NCBI RefSeq assembly: GCF_002162135.1 | Contig: NZ_CP021382.1 | Coordinates: 1,612,001 to 1,676,000 of the forward strand | Direction of reading: 5' to 3' | Source: Cellvibrio sp. PSBB006 | GTDB taxonomy: Bacteria; Pseudomonadota; Gammaproteobacteria; Pseudomonadales; Cellvibrionaceae | DNA: 64,000 bases | Part shown: in pieces, positions 56,094-64,000 of the stretch | Numbering within the stretch: the stretch's first letter is position 1 | How the letters are laid out: each line of letters opens with the position of its first letter | Program-made: the position numbers and the translations under genes | The notes under the pieces: model-generated | What the model was told of the DNA's origin: nothing | The model's input: only the letters and a program-made list of their open reading frames with translations | Databases searched by the model: none

Positions 56094-57632
56094 CTATTCG
56101 AATAAGTTAAAGCGACTTTCTTTTAATAAAGCCAGCAGATTCTGTTGTCGGATTTCATTGGATTCAGTGGGAGAAAGTCGATCCACCAGATTCTCAAGTG
56201 TTCGCTCTTTTTGATGGTCTTCATGGCGATCTATTTCGGCAAAATTCTGGTAGAAACGCTCCAGTATGTCATGGGTTTTCTCACGCTCTATCAATAAACT
56301 ATCCACATCCCCCGCTGACATATCCAGCGTGCGTGTCGTTTTACCGCTTTCGTGTTCATTGACATATACATAATTGCCATTTGCAAAATCCGCTGCTTCC
56401 AACCAGGGTAAGGGTTTGAAATAACTGCTGTGCAATTCGTAAAAGGATTCCTGTTGTAGCAGGAAACGTGCGCCGTCGGTTTCGGTGCGCGTGGTTTGTC
56501 CCATGGTGAGATTCATCGCTGATACCTGGGTGCGATTTTCCGGGTTATAGGTGGTGGCTGCGCGGAAACTGGCGGTGAAATCTGGCAATCCCGTGTGAAA
56601 TTCATCGAGCAGGCTTTTTTCTGCCGGCGAAGATGTTGAGGTTTTTAATTCATCCAGCAGCAAAACACTGCGCAGCCCATCCAGCATAAAACGCACCGAC
56701 GCACTCTCCGTACCGCGCGCATCCCCTGCCCGGCGAATTAAATCCAGGTATTGCTCAATGGTTTGCTGGGCCGTTGCGCGATCCGTTTGTAATATGCCAT
56801 TAACGTGCGCAGTAATATCAAATTGATAACCGGCCACGTCTTCACCGCGCAAGCGACGGGTTTGCGTGGTTTCATCAAACGCATAATCGTAATTCAGCGT
56901 ATCGTAGACATCGCCGTTGGGTTTGGATAATTCAAGTTTAAAGGATTGAATATTGGCATCATCAAAGGCAGCAAGGCCACGCAGCTCCGCTTTACCGGTA
57001 CGAAAAAATTCATCCGCCACTTCACCGAGTTTGCTGGCCAATTTATCGAGCGCCTGCTGTTCCGCCTCCGATAATTCACCAACCACATCAAACGCAAATT
57101 CCAGGCTCTCTCCACCGGGACCTTGGCGACGCGTCATGCGAACCGTGATGTCATCACCCTCTTTGGTACGAATGGTCAGCAAAAAAGATTCCCGACGTTT
57201 CCCCACCAACGCCGAGAAATCCGGCGAAAACTTTTCCGCTGCAATATCCCCCGGCACACTGAAATTGCGTGCTTCATTACGGAAATTGCTGGTTTCGGCA
57301 CTGAGCGCACCCACCTGGCTCAAAAAACTTCCCGCACGAAAACTATGCGCGCGATCATTACGAAACATCGACCATTCATTAAGCAGTTGCTGCGACAGCG
57401 CCCCTGCAACAATGCCTGTTTGTTGCTGATAGCGCAGGTAAGTAATTTCTGTGGAGGGTTTTCTATAGGTCGGTGCGGAGTTTTCAAACGCACCCAGACT
57501 GACTTGAGTCGAAGGCGAATCCTGAATAACGAGCGGCGATGCCGTGGGTTCAACAGTTTTATTCACCGGCAGCGCCGGTGCATTTACTGTTGCACCAGGT
57601 GTGATTAACGATGAGGTGGGTGATATCGACAT
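56094..57632 (-). CDS. Orphan 512-aa protein of unknown function
   Basis: A 512-residue, mostly hydrophilic protein without signal peptide or membrane helix. The first 60 residues are Pro/Thr/Ser-rich and probably disordered. A beta-rich middle (ESFLLTIRTKEGDDITVRMTRR, LEFAFDVVGELSEAEQQALD) is followed by helical segments (QQTIEQYLDLIRRAGDARGT) and a charged C-terminus. I recognise no family. ATG 57632 is chosen because upstream in-frame codons run into a repeat element. Its 3' end is convergent with DUF418, and its 5' side faces the family 1 repeat downstream of the MFS gene. Confidence 0.7.
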   Translation of the reverse strand: MSISPTSSLITPGATVNAPALPVNKTVEPTASPLVIQDSPSTQVSLGAFENSAPTYRKPSTEITYLRYQQQTGIVAGALSQQLLNEWSMFRNDRAHSFRAGSFLSQVGALSAETSNFRNEARNFSVPGDIAAEKFSPDFSALVGKRRESFLLTIRTKEGDDITVRMTRRQGPGGESLEFAFDVVGELSEAEQQALDKLASKLGEVADEFFRTGKAELRGLAAFDDANIQSFKLELSKPNGDVYDTLNYDYAFDETTQTRRLRGEDVAGYQFDITAHVNGILQTDRATAQQTIEQYLDLIRRAGDARGTESASVRFMLDGLRSVLLLDELKTSTSSPAEKSLLDEFHTGLPDFTASFRAATTYNPENRTQVSAMNLTMGQTTRTETDGARFLLQQESFYELHSSYFKPLPWLEAADFANGNYVYVNEHESGKTTRTLDMSAGDVDSLLIEREKTHDILERFYQNFAEIDRHEDHQKERTLENLVDRLSPTESNEIRQQNLLALLKESRFNLFE

Positions 57633-57680
57633 AAACCGCTGTTCCCAAGCAAAACCAAAAACTACCGCACACTTGACGCT

Positions 57681-57810
57681 CGCACGATGCAAGTTTGGCG
57701 TTAGGCCATTGGTTTCGAAACCCTCAAGTCAGGGACGACTTGAGGGAGCTACAGGGATGTATTCATGCGTTTTCGAAACCAATGGCCTAACGACAAACGA
57801 ACTACGAAGC
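57681..57810 (+). repeat. Family 1 long inverted repeat, copy 3 (twin ANGGAN hairpins)
   Basis: Arms 57693-57720 and 57771-57798 (28 nt) pair with a single G-A mismatch. Inside are a 10-bp hairpin with loop AGGGAC (57731-57736) and a UAC/GUA hairpin with loop AGGGAT (57753-57758). GGA to GGA spacing is 22 nt. Flanks are nearly identical to copy 2. It lies between the end of the MFS gene and the start of the orphan gene, both minus strand; a transcript reading through from MFS would carry its complement. Confidence 0.9.
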
Positions 57811-57862
57811 ACATTTACCTCACTATCGGCCAATACCTTCTTAACTTTAATCCCAACCAAAC

Positions 57863-59014
57863 TTACCGCGTCACCAACCGCGCACAACTTGCCAAAGCCA
57901 ATAATCCCAAAGCAACCAGCGCAAACGACACCGACAAACTGCTGAGCTGCGCCACAAAACCAATCATCGCCGGGCCGGCGAGAATACCAGCGTACCCCAG
58001 AGTAGCTACAGCCGAAATCGCCAAACTCACCGGCATGGTTTTTTGATTACCGGCCGCCGTGAATAACACCGGCACGATGTTGGAAGCACCTAAGCCGATT
58101 AACACAAAACCTAAAAATGCCGCTTCACGCGCGGGCACCAGGACCGTTAATAAAAAGCCCGCTGCGGCACAAATCCCGCCCAGTAAAATAACTTTCGTTC
58201 CACCGAGCGCCTGCACAATCCTGTCGCCCGTCAAGCGCGCAACGGTCATGGCAACCGAAAAGCCCGCAAAGCCCAAACCGGCTTGCGCCGCATCGACATT
58301 ACGCATGCTGGTAAGAAACACCGCACTCCAGTCCAGCACCGAACCTTCCGCCAAAAACACCACAAAACACAAACAACCAATCAATAAAACTTTGCCGTGC
58401 GGCATGACGAACAACGGATCGCGACTGGTGCTGCCGTAGGGCAACAAATGTGCGAAACAAACTGTGAGCAATATCAGTATGACAACCGCCATCACGGCCA
58501 CCGCGACAAACGGTGAAAACGCGAGCCATAACAAGCCACTCACACCCGCCGCACCAAGAATGCCACCGAGACTATAAAAACCGTGAAAGCCCGACATCAT
58601 TGAACGGCCACTGGCTTTCTCCACCATCACCGCCTGAATATTCATCGCCACATCCACCGTGCCCACCGACGCACCGAACACCAACAACGTCATCGCCATG
58701 GTCAACACACTCGGTGCGCTGGTCAGACACACCAGACTCACACACATCAACAACGCCGCCACCACAATCACCCGCCGACAACCCAGGCGCCCGGTAAGCA
58801 TCCCGGTAATCGGCATGGACGCGAGCGAACCAGCGCCAAGGCACAACAACAATAACCCCAGCGTCGCTTCGTTAACGGCGAGACGTTCTTTCGCAAAAGG
58901 CACCAGCGGTGCCCAACTGGACATCCCCAAACCGGCAATCAAAAACGCCGCGCGGGTAGACATTTGTTCAGCAAAACCGGGAACAGGATGAGAGGCGGGG
59001 ACAACAACGGACAT
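57863..59014 (-). CDS. MFS transporter (YbjJ/FucP-like)
   Basis: A 383-residue major facilitator with twelve predicted helices. Early motif SSWAPLVPFAKERLAVNEATLGLLLL and loop TGRLGCRRVIVVAALL fit the DHA-like or sugar/H+ MFS type; VDVAMNIQAVMVEKASGRSMMSGFHGFYSLGG is typical of the YbjJ group. The transported compound is unknown. ATG 59014 is the likely start; an in-frame GTG pair four codons earlier is possible. It is transcribed away from family 2 copy B. Confidence 0.87.
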   Translation of the reverse strand: MSVVVPASHPVPGFAEQMSTRAAFLIAGLGMSSWAPLVPFAKERLAVNEATLGLLLLCLGAGSLASMPITGMLTGRLGCRRVIVVAALLMCVSLVCLTSAPSVLTMAMTLLVFGASVGTVDVAMNIQAVMVEKASGRSMMSGFHGFYSLGGILGAAGVSGLLWLAFSPFVAVAVMAVVILILLTVCFAHLLPYGSTSRDPLFVMPHGKVLLIGCLCFVVFLAEGSVLDWSAVFLTSMRNVDAAQAGLGFAGFSVAMTVARLTGDRIVQALGGTKVILLGGICAAAGFLLTVLVPAREAAFLGFVLIGLGASNIVPVLFTAAGNQKTMPVSLAISAVATLGYAGILAGPAMIGFVAQLSSLSVSFALVALGLLALASCARLVTR

Positions 59015-59167
59015 AACATTCACCACAAAAAATACGCAAAGCGCAAAACGCCGGAAAAAGTGCCGGGCACTATATCATCGGGATAATGTCGGGATCAGGG
59101 GTGAAAGTGTAAAAAGACGTTTAGGTCGGGAAGTCGCCCTTGAACAAATCCATATTCGGAGCACAAA

Positions 59168-59271
59168 GGAGTTTCCGGACAGTGTTGGGAGACCGTCAGA
59201 GGCATGGATGCCGATGCCGAGCCTACATGGATGTATTCACGGCGTGTCTCCCAATACTGTCCGGAAACTCC
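59168..59271. repeat. Family 2 long inverted repeat, copy B (twin ANGGAN hairpins)
   Basis: Arms 59168-59193 and 59246-59271 (26 nt) pair with one G-T wobble. Inside are a hairpin with loop ATGGAT (59204-59209), whose stem holds a tandem G-A pair, and a UAC/GUA hairpin with loop ATGGAT (59227-59232). GGA to GGA spacing is 23 nt. It lies in the 533-bp gap between the MFS and MdtA-like genes; the rest of that gap (59272-59547) should contain the mdtA promoter, which I cannot place. Confidence 0.88.
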
Positions 59272-59547
59272 GCTCTCCAAGATGGCACCCCTTAAATAAG
59301 AAAACCAGAAATTCCATCAATCACAAAACGTTGGGAAATGTAAAACCGGTTGCTACCCCAACACTTAACACTTACGCTCCTTCAACCAAAGCAATAACAG
59401 CGCCAATGCTTACCGATTATTGTCGCCCTTACGTATTAAGAAAAAGACCGGGAGATATCGGGAATTCTGTCAGGGTTTTCTGATCCACCACACATCCCGT
59501 TCATTTATCCCCCAGCGTCAGTCAGTAGGTTTAATGTAGGAATCTTC

Positions 59548-60705
59548 ATGCTCGCACCTGTCTCCCGATTATCCCGCGGCCAGCGTTGGCTGTTGGGCGC
59601 CGTCCTTGTTGTTGTACTGCTGCTACTCTGGTTCTTCGTGTGGCGCACGCCGGCTGAAAAATTACCGCCGCCACCCAACCCCTGGATGAGTCCGGTACCG
59701 GTGCGCACGGTCACCGCCACCCGTGAAGATTTAAAAGTCCACATCAAAGCGATTGGTACCGTTACGCCACTCAACACTGTCACGGTGCGCAGCCGGGTGG
59801 ATGGTCCGCTGGTCGATATCTCCTTTCAGGAAGGTCAACAAGTCAACGCGGGCAAGGTGTTAGCGGAGATTGATCCGGCACCCTATCGTGTGCGCCTGGC
59901 GCAGGCCGAGGGCACCTTGCAGGAAACGCGCGCGCAGTTAAAAACTGCTGAAGAAGACTTGGTGTTATACAAGCGCCTCTACGAACAAAAATCCATTCCC
60001 AAGCAGCAACTGGATAAACAGGAAGCCCTGGTGGAGCAGTTCAAAGGGACGTTAAAAAATCATCAGGCGCAGGTTGATGATGCGAAGTTGCAGCTGTCCT
60101 ACACGCGCATTGAGGCACCGATTGCGGGCCGCCTGGGTCTGCGCCGGATCGACGTCGGCAACATGATTAACGCCAGCGATACCGAAGGCTTGGTCACCAT
60201 TACCCAGACCCAGCCTATCGCGGTTGAATTCACCGTGCCGGAAAACCAACTGGTGGCGGTGCGCCAGTCTTATAACGCGGCGGCCGAAGCGGAGCAACGC
60301 CTGACCGTCGAAGCCTGGGATCGCAGTGAACAACATCAGTTAGCCACAGGGGAACTCACCACCCTGGATAACCAGATCGATTCGGCCACCGGTACCCTGC
60401 GCTTGAAAGCGCAATTCGCCAATGACGATGACATGCTCTTCCCCAACCAGTTTGTGAACGCTCGCCTGCATCTGCGGACTCTGGAAAAGGCCATCACCAT
60501 CCCGGTGGATGCCGTGCAGTTCGGCTCCCAGGGGACTTACGTTTACACCATTGAAGACGGCAAAGCCAAAATCCGCCCGATTAAACTCGGCCCTACCGAG
60601 GGTGTGCGGGTGGCGATTGAAGAAGGTTTGCAGGAAGGTGAAGCGGTGGTGCTGGAGGGGATTGATCGGCTTAATGAGGGCCGTGAGGTTAAGGTGACGA
60701 ATTAG
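59548..60705 (+). CDS. mdtA: RND efflux periplasmic adaptor (MdtA type)
   Basis: A 385-residue membrane-fusion protein with an uncleaved-type N-terminal helix (LLGAVLVVVLLLLWFFVW), a lipoyl-like half (VTVRSRVDGPLVDISFQEGQ), a coiled-coil hairpin and IEAPIAGRLGLRRIDVGNMI. The motif TVTPLNTVTVRSRVDGPL is characteristic of MdtA/MuxA. AGGA precedes the ATG. It leads an MdtABC-like operon, with a REP pair in the 194-bp gap before the permease. Confidence 0.9.
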   Translation: MLAPVSRLSRGQRWLLGAVLVVVLLLLWFFVWRTPAEKLPPPPNPWMSPVPVRTVTATREDLKVHIKAIGTVTPLNTVTVRSRVDGPLVDISFQEGQQVNAGKVLAEIDPAPYRVRLAQAEGTLQETRAQLKTAEEDLVLYKRLYEQKSIPKQQLDKQEALVEQFKGTLKNHQAQVDDAKLQLSYTRIEAPIAGRLGLRRIDVGNMINASDTEGLVTITQTQPIAVEFTVPENQLVAVRQSYNAAAEAEQRLTVEAWDRSEQHQLATGELTTLDNQIDSATGTLRLKAQFANDDDMLFPNQFVNARLHLRTLEKAITIPVDAVQFGSQGTYVYTIEDGKAKIRPIKLGPTEGVRVAIEEGLQEGEAVVLEGIDRLNEGREVKVTN

Positions 60706-60716
60706 GTCGGGGGGTT

Positions 60717-60797
60717 GTCGGCTTACGCTGTGCTAAGCCGACCTACGTCGACCGAGCTGGAATACCGTAGGTCGGATTAGCGCCAGCGTAATCCGAC
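60717..60797. repeat. BIME-like pair of inverted REP elements
   Basis: Two REP hairpins face each other: one on the minus strand (60717-60746) and one on the plus strand (60767-60797), each with a GTAGGTCGG head and complementary tail, 20 bp apart. The plus-strand copy is almost the same as the REP at 17.5 kb. It lies between the adaptor and permease genes of one operon, where paired REPs often stabilise the upstream mRNA. Confidence 0.8.
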
Positions 60798-60899
60798 ATC
60801 AGGATCGCCGAGCAAACCAATATTGACGAACGGCACCGACGACAGATCAATAAATTTGTTTTGGTTTACCGATGAGCGACTGTTGATGAGACTGTTTCA

Positions 60900-63800
60900 A
60901 TGAGTGTGTCCCGCCCTTTTATCCTGCGCCCGGTGGCAACGTCATTACTGATGTTGGCGCTGCTGATGTCTGGCATTCTGGCGTGGCGGTTGCTGCCGGT
61001 GGCGGCTTTGCCGCAGGTGGATTACCCGATCATCCAGGTCTTTACCTTTAATCCCGGCGCCAGCCCGGACGTGATGGCACGGACCATCACCGCACCGCTT
61101 GAGCGTCGACTGGGGCAGATTCCCGGCCTGAAACAAATGTCCTCCACCAGTTCCACCGGGGCTTCGATTATTACCCTGCAATTTTCGCTGGAAGTTGACC
61201 TGGGCGTGGCGGAACAGGAAGTGCAGGCCGCGATCAACACCGCCAGCAGCTTATTGCCCGGCGACCTGCCGACGCCGCCAATCTATCGCAAGGTGAACCC
61301 CGCCGACGCACCTATCATGACCTTGGCGGTTACCTCTAAAAGCCTGCCGTTGCCCGAAGTTTACGACCTGATCGACACGCGCATGGCGCAGAAGCTGGCG
61401 CAGTTACCCGGCGTGGGGATGGTGAGCCTGGCAGGCGGGCAACGCCCGGCCATTCGCGTCAAGGTTAATCCGACGGCGCTGGCGTCGCTCGGTATGAGCC
61501 TTGAAGAAGTCCGCTCCGCTATCGTCACCGCCAACGCCAACCAACCCAAGGGCAGCTTCGACGGCCCCTACCGCTCCACCATGCTCGACGCCAATGACCA
61601 GATCAAATCCGTTGAGGAATACGAAAACCTGCTGATCAACTGGAACGCCGGGGCACCGGTGCGCCTGAAAGACGTGGCCAAAGTCGTTAACGGTGCGGAA
61701 GATCGATTCCTCGCCGCCTGGGCTGATACCCAACCCGCCGTACTGATCAACATTCAGCGCCAGCCCGGCGCCAACGTGATTGACGTGGCCGACAGTGTGC
61801 AGTCGTTGATGCCGCAATTGACGTCCACGCTGCCCGCCGCTGTGGAAGTCACAGTATTGACCGACCGCACCAACAGCATTCGCGCGTCTATTCGTGATGT
61901 GCAAAAAGAACTGATCTTCGCGATCTGCCTGGTGGTGCTGGTGACCTTCGTCTTCCTGCGCACGATTCCCGCCACCATCATTCCCAGCGTCGCCGTGCCC
62001 CTGTCGCTGGTAGGCACCTTCGGCGTGATGTACATGATGGGCTTCTCCATCAACAACCTGTCCCTCATGGCCCTGACTATCGCCACCGGTTTTGTGGTGG
62101 ACGACGCCATCGTGATGCTGGAAAACGTAGCCCGCCATCGGGAGGAAGGTGAGTCGCCGTTACAGGCGGCGTTAAAAGGCGCGGCGGAGATCGGCTTTAC
62201 CCTGATCTCACTGACAATTTCGCTGATCGCTGTATTGATTCCGCTGCTGTTTATGGGCGACGTCGTTGGCCGTCTATTCCAGGAATTCGCCATCACCTTG
62301 GCGGTGGCCATCGGGATTTCGCTGGTGGTATCGCTCACGCTGACGCCGATGATGTGCGCACGCATGCTGCGCGATGCCCCCGCCCACGATGCGGCTGATC
62401 CCGGTTTTATGGACCGCCTGATTGCCCGTTACGGTGTCTGGCTGGATCGGGTGTTGGAACATCAACCAGCGGCCATGCTGGTGATGATCGGCACGGTGGT
62501 CCTGACGGCGGGTTTGTACCTGCTGGTGCCCAAAGGGTTCTTTCCGGTGCAGGACAGCGGCGTGATTCAGGTGGTCACCGAAGCCCCGCAGGATATTTCC
62601 TTTGATGCCATGGCCGAGCGACAACAATTGTTGGTGGAGCGGGTGTTGGAAGACCCGGATGTCGCGAGTCTGTCCTCATTTATCGGCGTGGACGGCAGCA
62701 ATATCACGCTCAACAGCGGGCGTCTGCTGATCAACCTCAAGTCCCACGGTGAGCGCGACGCGACTGCCGGCGAGATCATCGACCGCCTGCGGGAAAACAT
62801 TAAAGGCGTAACCGGCATTACCGCCTGGTTCCAGCCGGTGCAGGAACTCAGTATCGAAGACCGCATCAGCCGCACCCAATACCAGTTCACCCTCACCACG
62901 CCGGACAGCCAATTGCTGGATGACTGGGTGCCACGGGTGATTGAGCGCCTGCGCCAGGAACCCGCATTGGCCGATGTGGCCAGCGACCTGCAAACCCAGG
63001 GACTTCAGGCTTATGTGGATATCGACCGCGATGCTGCCGCCCGCTTGGGCGTGCGGGTCAGCGATATCGCCGCCGCGCTGCAAAGTGCCTATGGGCAGCG
63101 GCAAATCGCCACGCTGTTTACCCAGGCCAATCAATATCGCGTGGTATTGGAAGTTAACCCGGATTACGCGCAAGGTTTAAAAGCACTGGAAACGACCTAT
63201 GTGTCCAACAGCGCGGGCCAGCCGGTGTTGTTGTCCACCCTTTCCAAGGTAACCCAGCGGCCCACCGCCCTGTTGATTAACCACCAGGGGCAATTCCCCT
63301 CGACCACCGTGTCTTTCAATTTAGCCACCGGTGCATCCTTGGGTGAAGCCATTGACGCCATCGAAGCCGCACAACAGGAACTGGCGATGCCGGCTGCACT
63401 GGAACTGCGCTTTCAAGGCGCGGCGGAGGCCTTCCGCGCCTCGCTCAGCAACACTTTGTGGCTGATCCTCGCAGCTGTGGTCACCATGTACATCGTACTG
63501 GGCGTGCTGTACGAGAGTTTTATCCACCCGGTTACGATTCTGTCGACTTTGCCCTCGGCCACTGTGGGAGCGCTGTTGGCATTACTGTTGACTGGACGGC
63601 CGCTGGATTTGATTGCGGTAATCGGCGTGGTGTTGCTGATTGGCCTGGTGAAGAAGAACGGCATCATGATGGTGGACTTCGCGCTGGAAGCTCAACGCAA
63701 AGACGGTCTGAGCCCCCGCGCGGCCATCCACCGCGCCGCCATGATGCGTTTCCGCCCGATCCTGATGACCACCCTCGCCGCGCTGTTCGGTGCGATCCCT

Positions 63801-63986
63801 TTGATGCTCGCCTCCGGCTCCGGCGCCGAACTGCGCCAGCCGCTGGGCTTGGTGATGGTGGGTGGTTTGCTGGTGAGTCAAGTGCTGACCTTGTTCACCA
63901 CGCCGGTGGTGTATTTGTTCTTTGACCGCTGGTTGAAGAACCGCCCGGCCGAGGCGGAACAAGCGACATTACCGTTGCGGGAGTGA
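60900..63986 (+). CDS. mdtB: RND efflux permease (MdtB/MuxB type)
   Basis: A 1028-residue proton-driven exporter. It begins [20 protein letters not shown] and continues [20 protein letters not shown], the MdtB/MuxB pattern. The proton-relay aspartates are D401-D402 in [20 protein letters not shown]. The second half ([40 protein letters not shown]) is intact. Such permeases pair with a second one (MdtC), probably encoded just beyond the window edge. Confidence 0.92.
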   Translation: MSVSRPFILRPVATSLLMLALLMSGILAWRLLPVAALPQVDYPIIQVFTFNPGASPDVMARTITAPLERRLGQIPGLKQMSSTSSTGASIITLQFSLEVDLGVAEQEVQAAINTASSLLPGDLPTPPIYRKVNPADAPIMTLAVTSKSLPLPEVYDLIDTRMAQKLAQLPGVGMVSLAGGQRPAIRVKVNPTALASLGMSLEEVRSAIVTANANQPKGSFDGPYRSTMLDANDQIKSVEEYENLLINWNAGAPVRLKDVAKVVNGAEDRFLAAWADTQPAVLINIQRQPGANVIDVADSVQSLMPQLTSTLPAAVEVTVLTDRTNSIRASIRDVQKELIFAICLVVLVTFVFLRTIPATIIPSVAVPLSLVGTFGVMYMMGFSINNLSLMALTIATGFVVDDAIVMLENVARHREEGESPLQAALKGAAEIGFTLISLTISLIAVLIPLLFMGDVVGRLFQEFAITLAVAIGISLVVSLTLTPMMCARMLRDAPAHDAADPGFMDRLIARYGVWLDRVLEHQPAAMLVMIGTVVLTAGLYLLVPKGFFPVQDSGVIQVVTEAPQDISFDAMAERQQLLVERVLEDPDVASLSSFIGVDGSNITLNSGRLLINLKSHGERDATAGEIIDRLRENIKGVTGITAWFQPVQELSIEDRISRTQYQFTLTTPDSQLLDDWVPRVIERLRQEPALADVASDLQTQGLQAYVDIDRDAAARLGVRVSDIAAALQSAYGQRQIATLFTQANQYRVVLEVNPDYAQGLKALETTYVSNSAGQPVLLSTLSKVTQRPTALLINHQGQFPSTTVSFNLATGASLGEAIDAIEAAQQELAMPAALELRFQGAAEAFRASLSNTLWLILAAVVTMYIVLGVLYESFIHPVTILSTLPSATVGALLALLLTGRPLDLIAVIGVVLLIGLVKKNGIMMVDFALEAQRKDGLSPRAAIHRAAMMRFRPILMTTLAALFGAIPLMLASGSGAELRQPLGLVMVGGLLVSQVLTLFTTPVVYLFFDRWLKNRPAEAEQATLPLRE

Positions 63987-63993
63987 ACGGATT

Positions 63994-64000
63994 ATGAGCC
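63994..64000 (+). CDS. Possible start of the next efflux permease gene (MdtC-like), cut by window edge
   Basis: An ATG at 63994 begins 7 bp after the mdtB stop and reads Met-Ser before the sequence ends. In MdtABC operons the second permease gene follows directly. Only two codons are visible, so this is a position-based inference. Confidence 0.35.

Noticed and set aside
57693-57798. Integron attC-like sites: GTTAGGC and GCCTAAC boxes in the family 1 repeat
   Set aside because: The boxes match GTTRRRY and RYYYAAC, but their order is inverted relative to attC, which begins with RYYYAAC and ends with GTTRRRY. No integrase or gene cassettes are present.
1-64000. CRISPR arrays, tRNA or rRNA genes, insertion-sequence transposases, prophage genes
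   Set aside because: I saw no evenly spaced direct repeats, no cloverleaf sequences, no rRNA motifs, and no transposase, integrase or phage structural proteins.

Overview
The window looks like chromosomal DNA of a polysaccharide-degrading, aerobic gammaproteobacterium, most like Cellvibrio or a relative in the Cellvibrionaceae. This is inferred from gene content only: a secreted GH9 glucanase, a GH16 lipoprotein, a CBM6-like/PQQ dehydrogenase fusion, two TonB receptors, a FecI/FecR pair, RND efflux systems and REP elements. No rRNA, tRNA, CRISPR array, prophage or insertion-sequence transposase was recognised. Coding density is high and genes run in short operons on both strands.

Layout. 1-9.2 kb: tail of a DUF1080 gene, TMEM220-like protein, GH9 glucanase, LLM flavin oxidoreductase, a GntR regulator, a small-protein/RHH/SPFH module, an esterase lipoprotein, a YqhA-type membrane protein and a TetR repressor. 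9.3-15.6 kb: a TetR-controlled tripartite RND efflux operon ending in a terminator. 15.7-18.6 kb: a DesKR-like two-component pair and a response regulator with a degenerate GGDEF domain. 18.8-22.8 kb: a FAN1-like nuclease overlapping a nuclease-helicase. 22.7-27 kb: RluA-type pseudouridine synthase, DUF2970, MarR, a 38-aa membrane protein, and siroheme sulfite/nitrite reductase with DUF934. 27-33.3 kb: patatin, NfeD with a stomatin, FadD and acyl-CoA dehydrogenase. 33.4-38.2 kb: a serine operon (serC, serA, then NIF3-like, Nudix and dienelactone hydrolase genes) headed by a structured leader or small RNA. 38.4-49.2 kb: GST, GH16, FecI/FecR, GDPD, a FecA-type receptor, and a ZnuD-like receptor behind two Zur-like boxes. 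49.3-59 kb: AHL-lactonase-like hydrolase, quinone oxidoreductase with divergent LysR, the PQQ enzyme, DUF418, an orphan 512-aa protein and an MFS transporter. 59.5-64 kb: the start of an MdtABC-like efflux operon that runs off the window.

The most unusual signal is a set of five long inverted-repeat elements, in two families, at about 5.3, 27.0, 56.0, 57.7 and 59.2 kb. Each has a 25-28 bp outer stem whose sequence differs between copies but stays self-complementary. Inside are two small hairpins, and all ten loops read ANGGAN closed by a C-G pair, with the two GGA motifs 22-23 nt apart. ANGGAN hexaloops are the known binding form for CsrA/RsmA proteins, so these may be dispersed RNA elements that bind CsrA/RsmA. 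That function is a hypothesis; the structure is visible in the sequence. Separate GTAG-headed REP elements occur at 17.5 and 60.7 kb.
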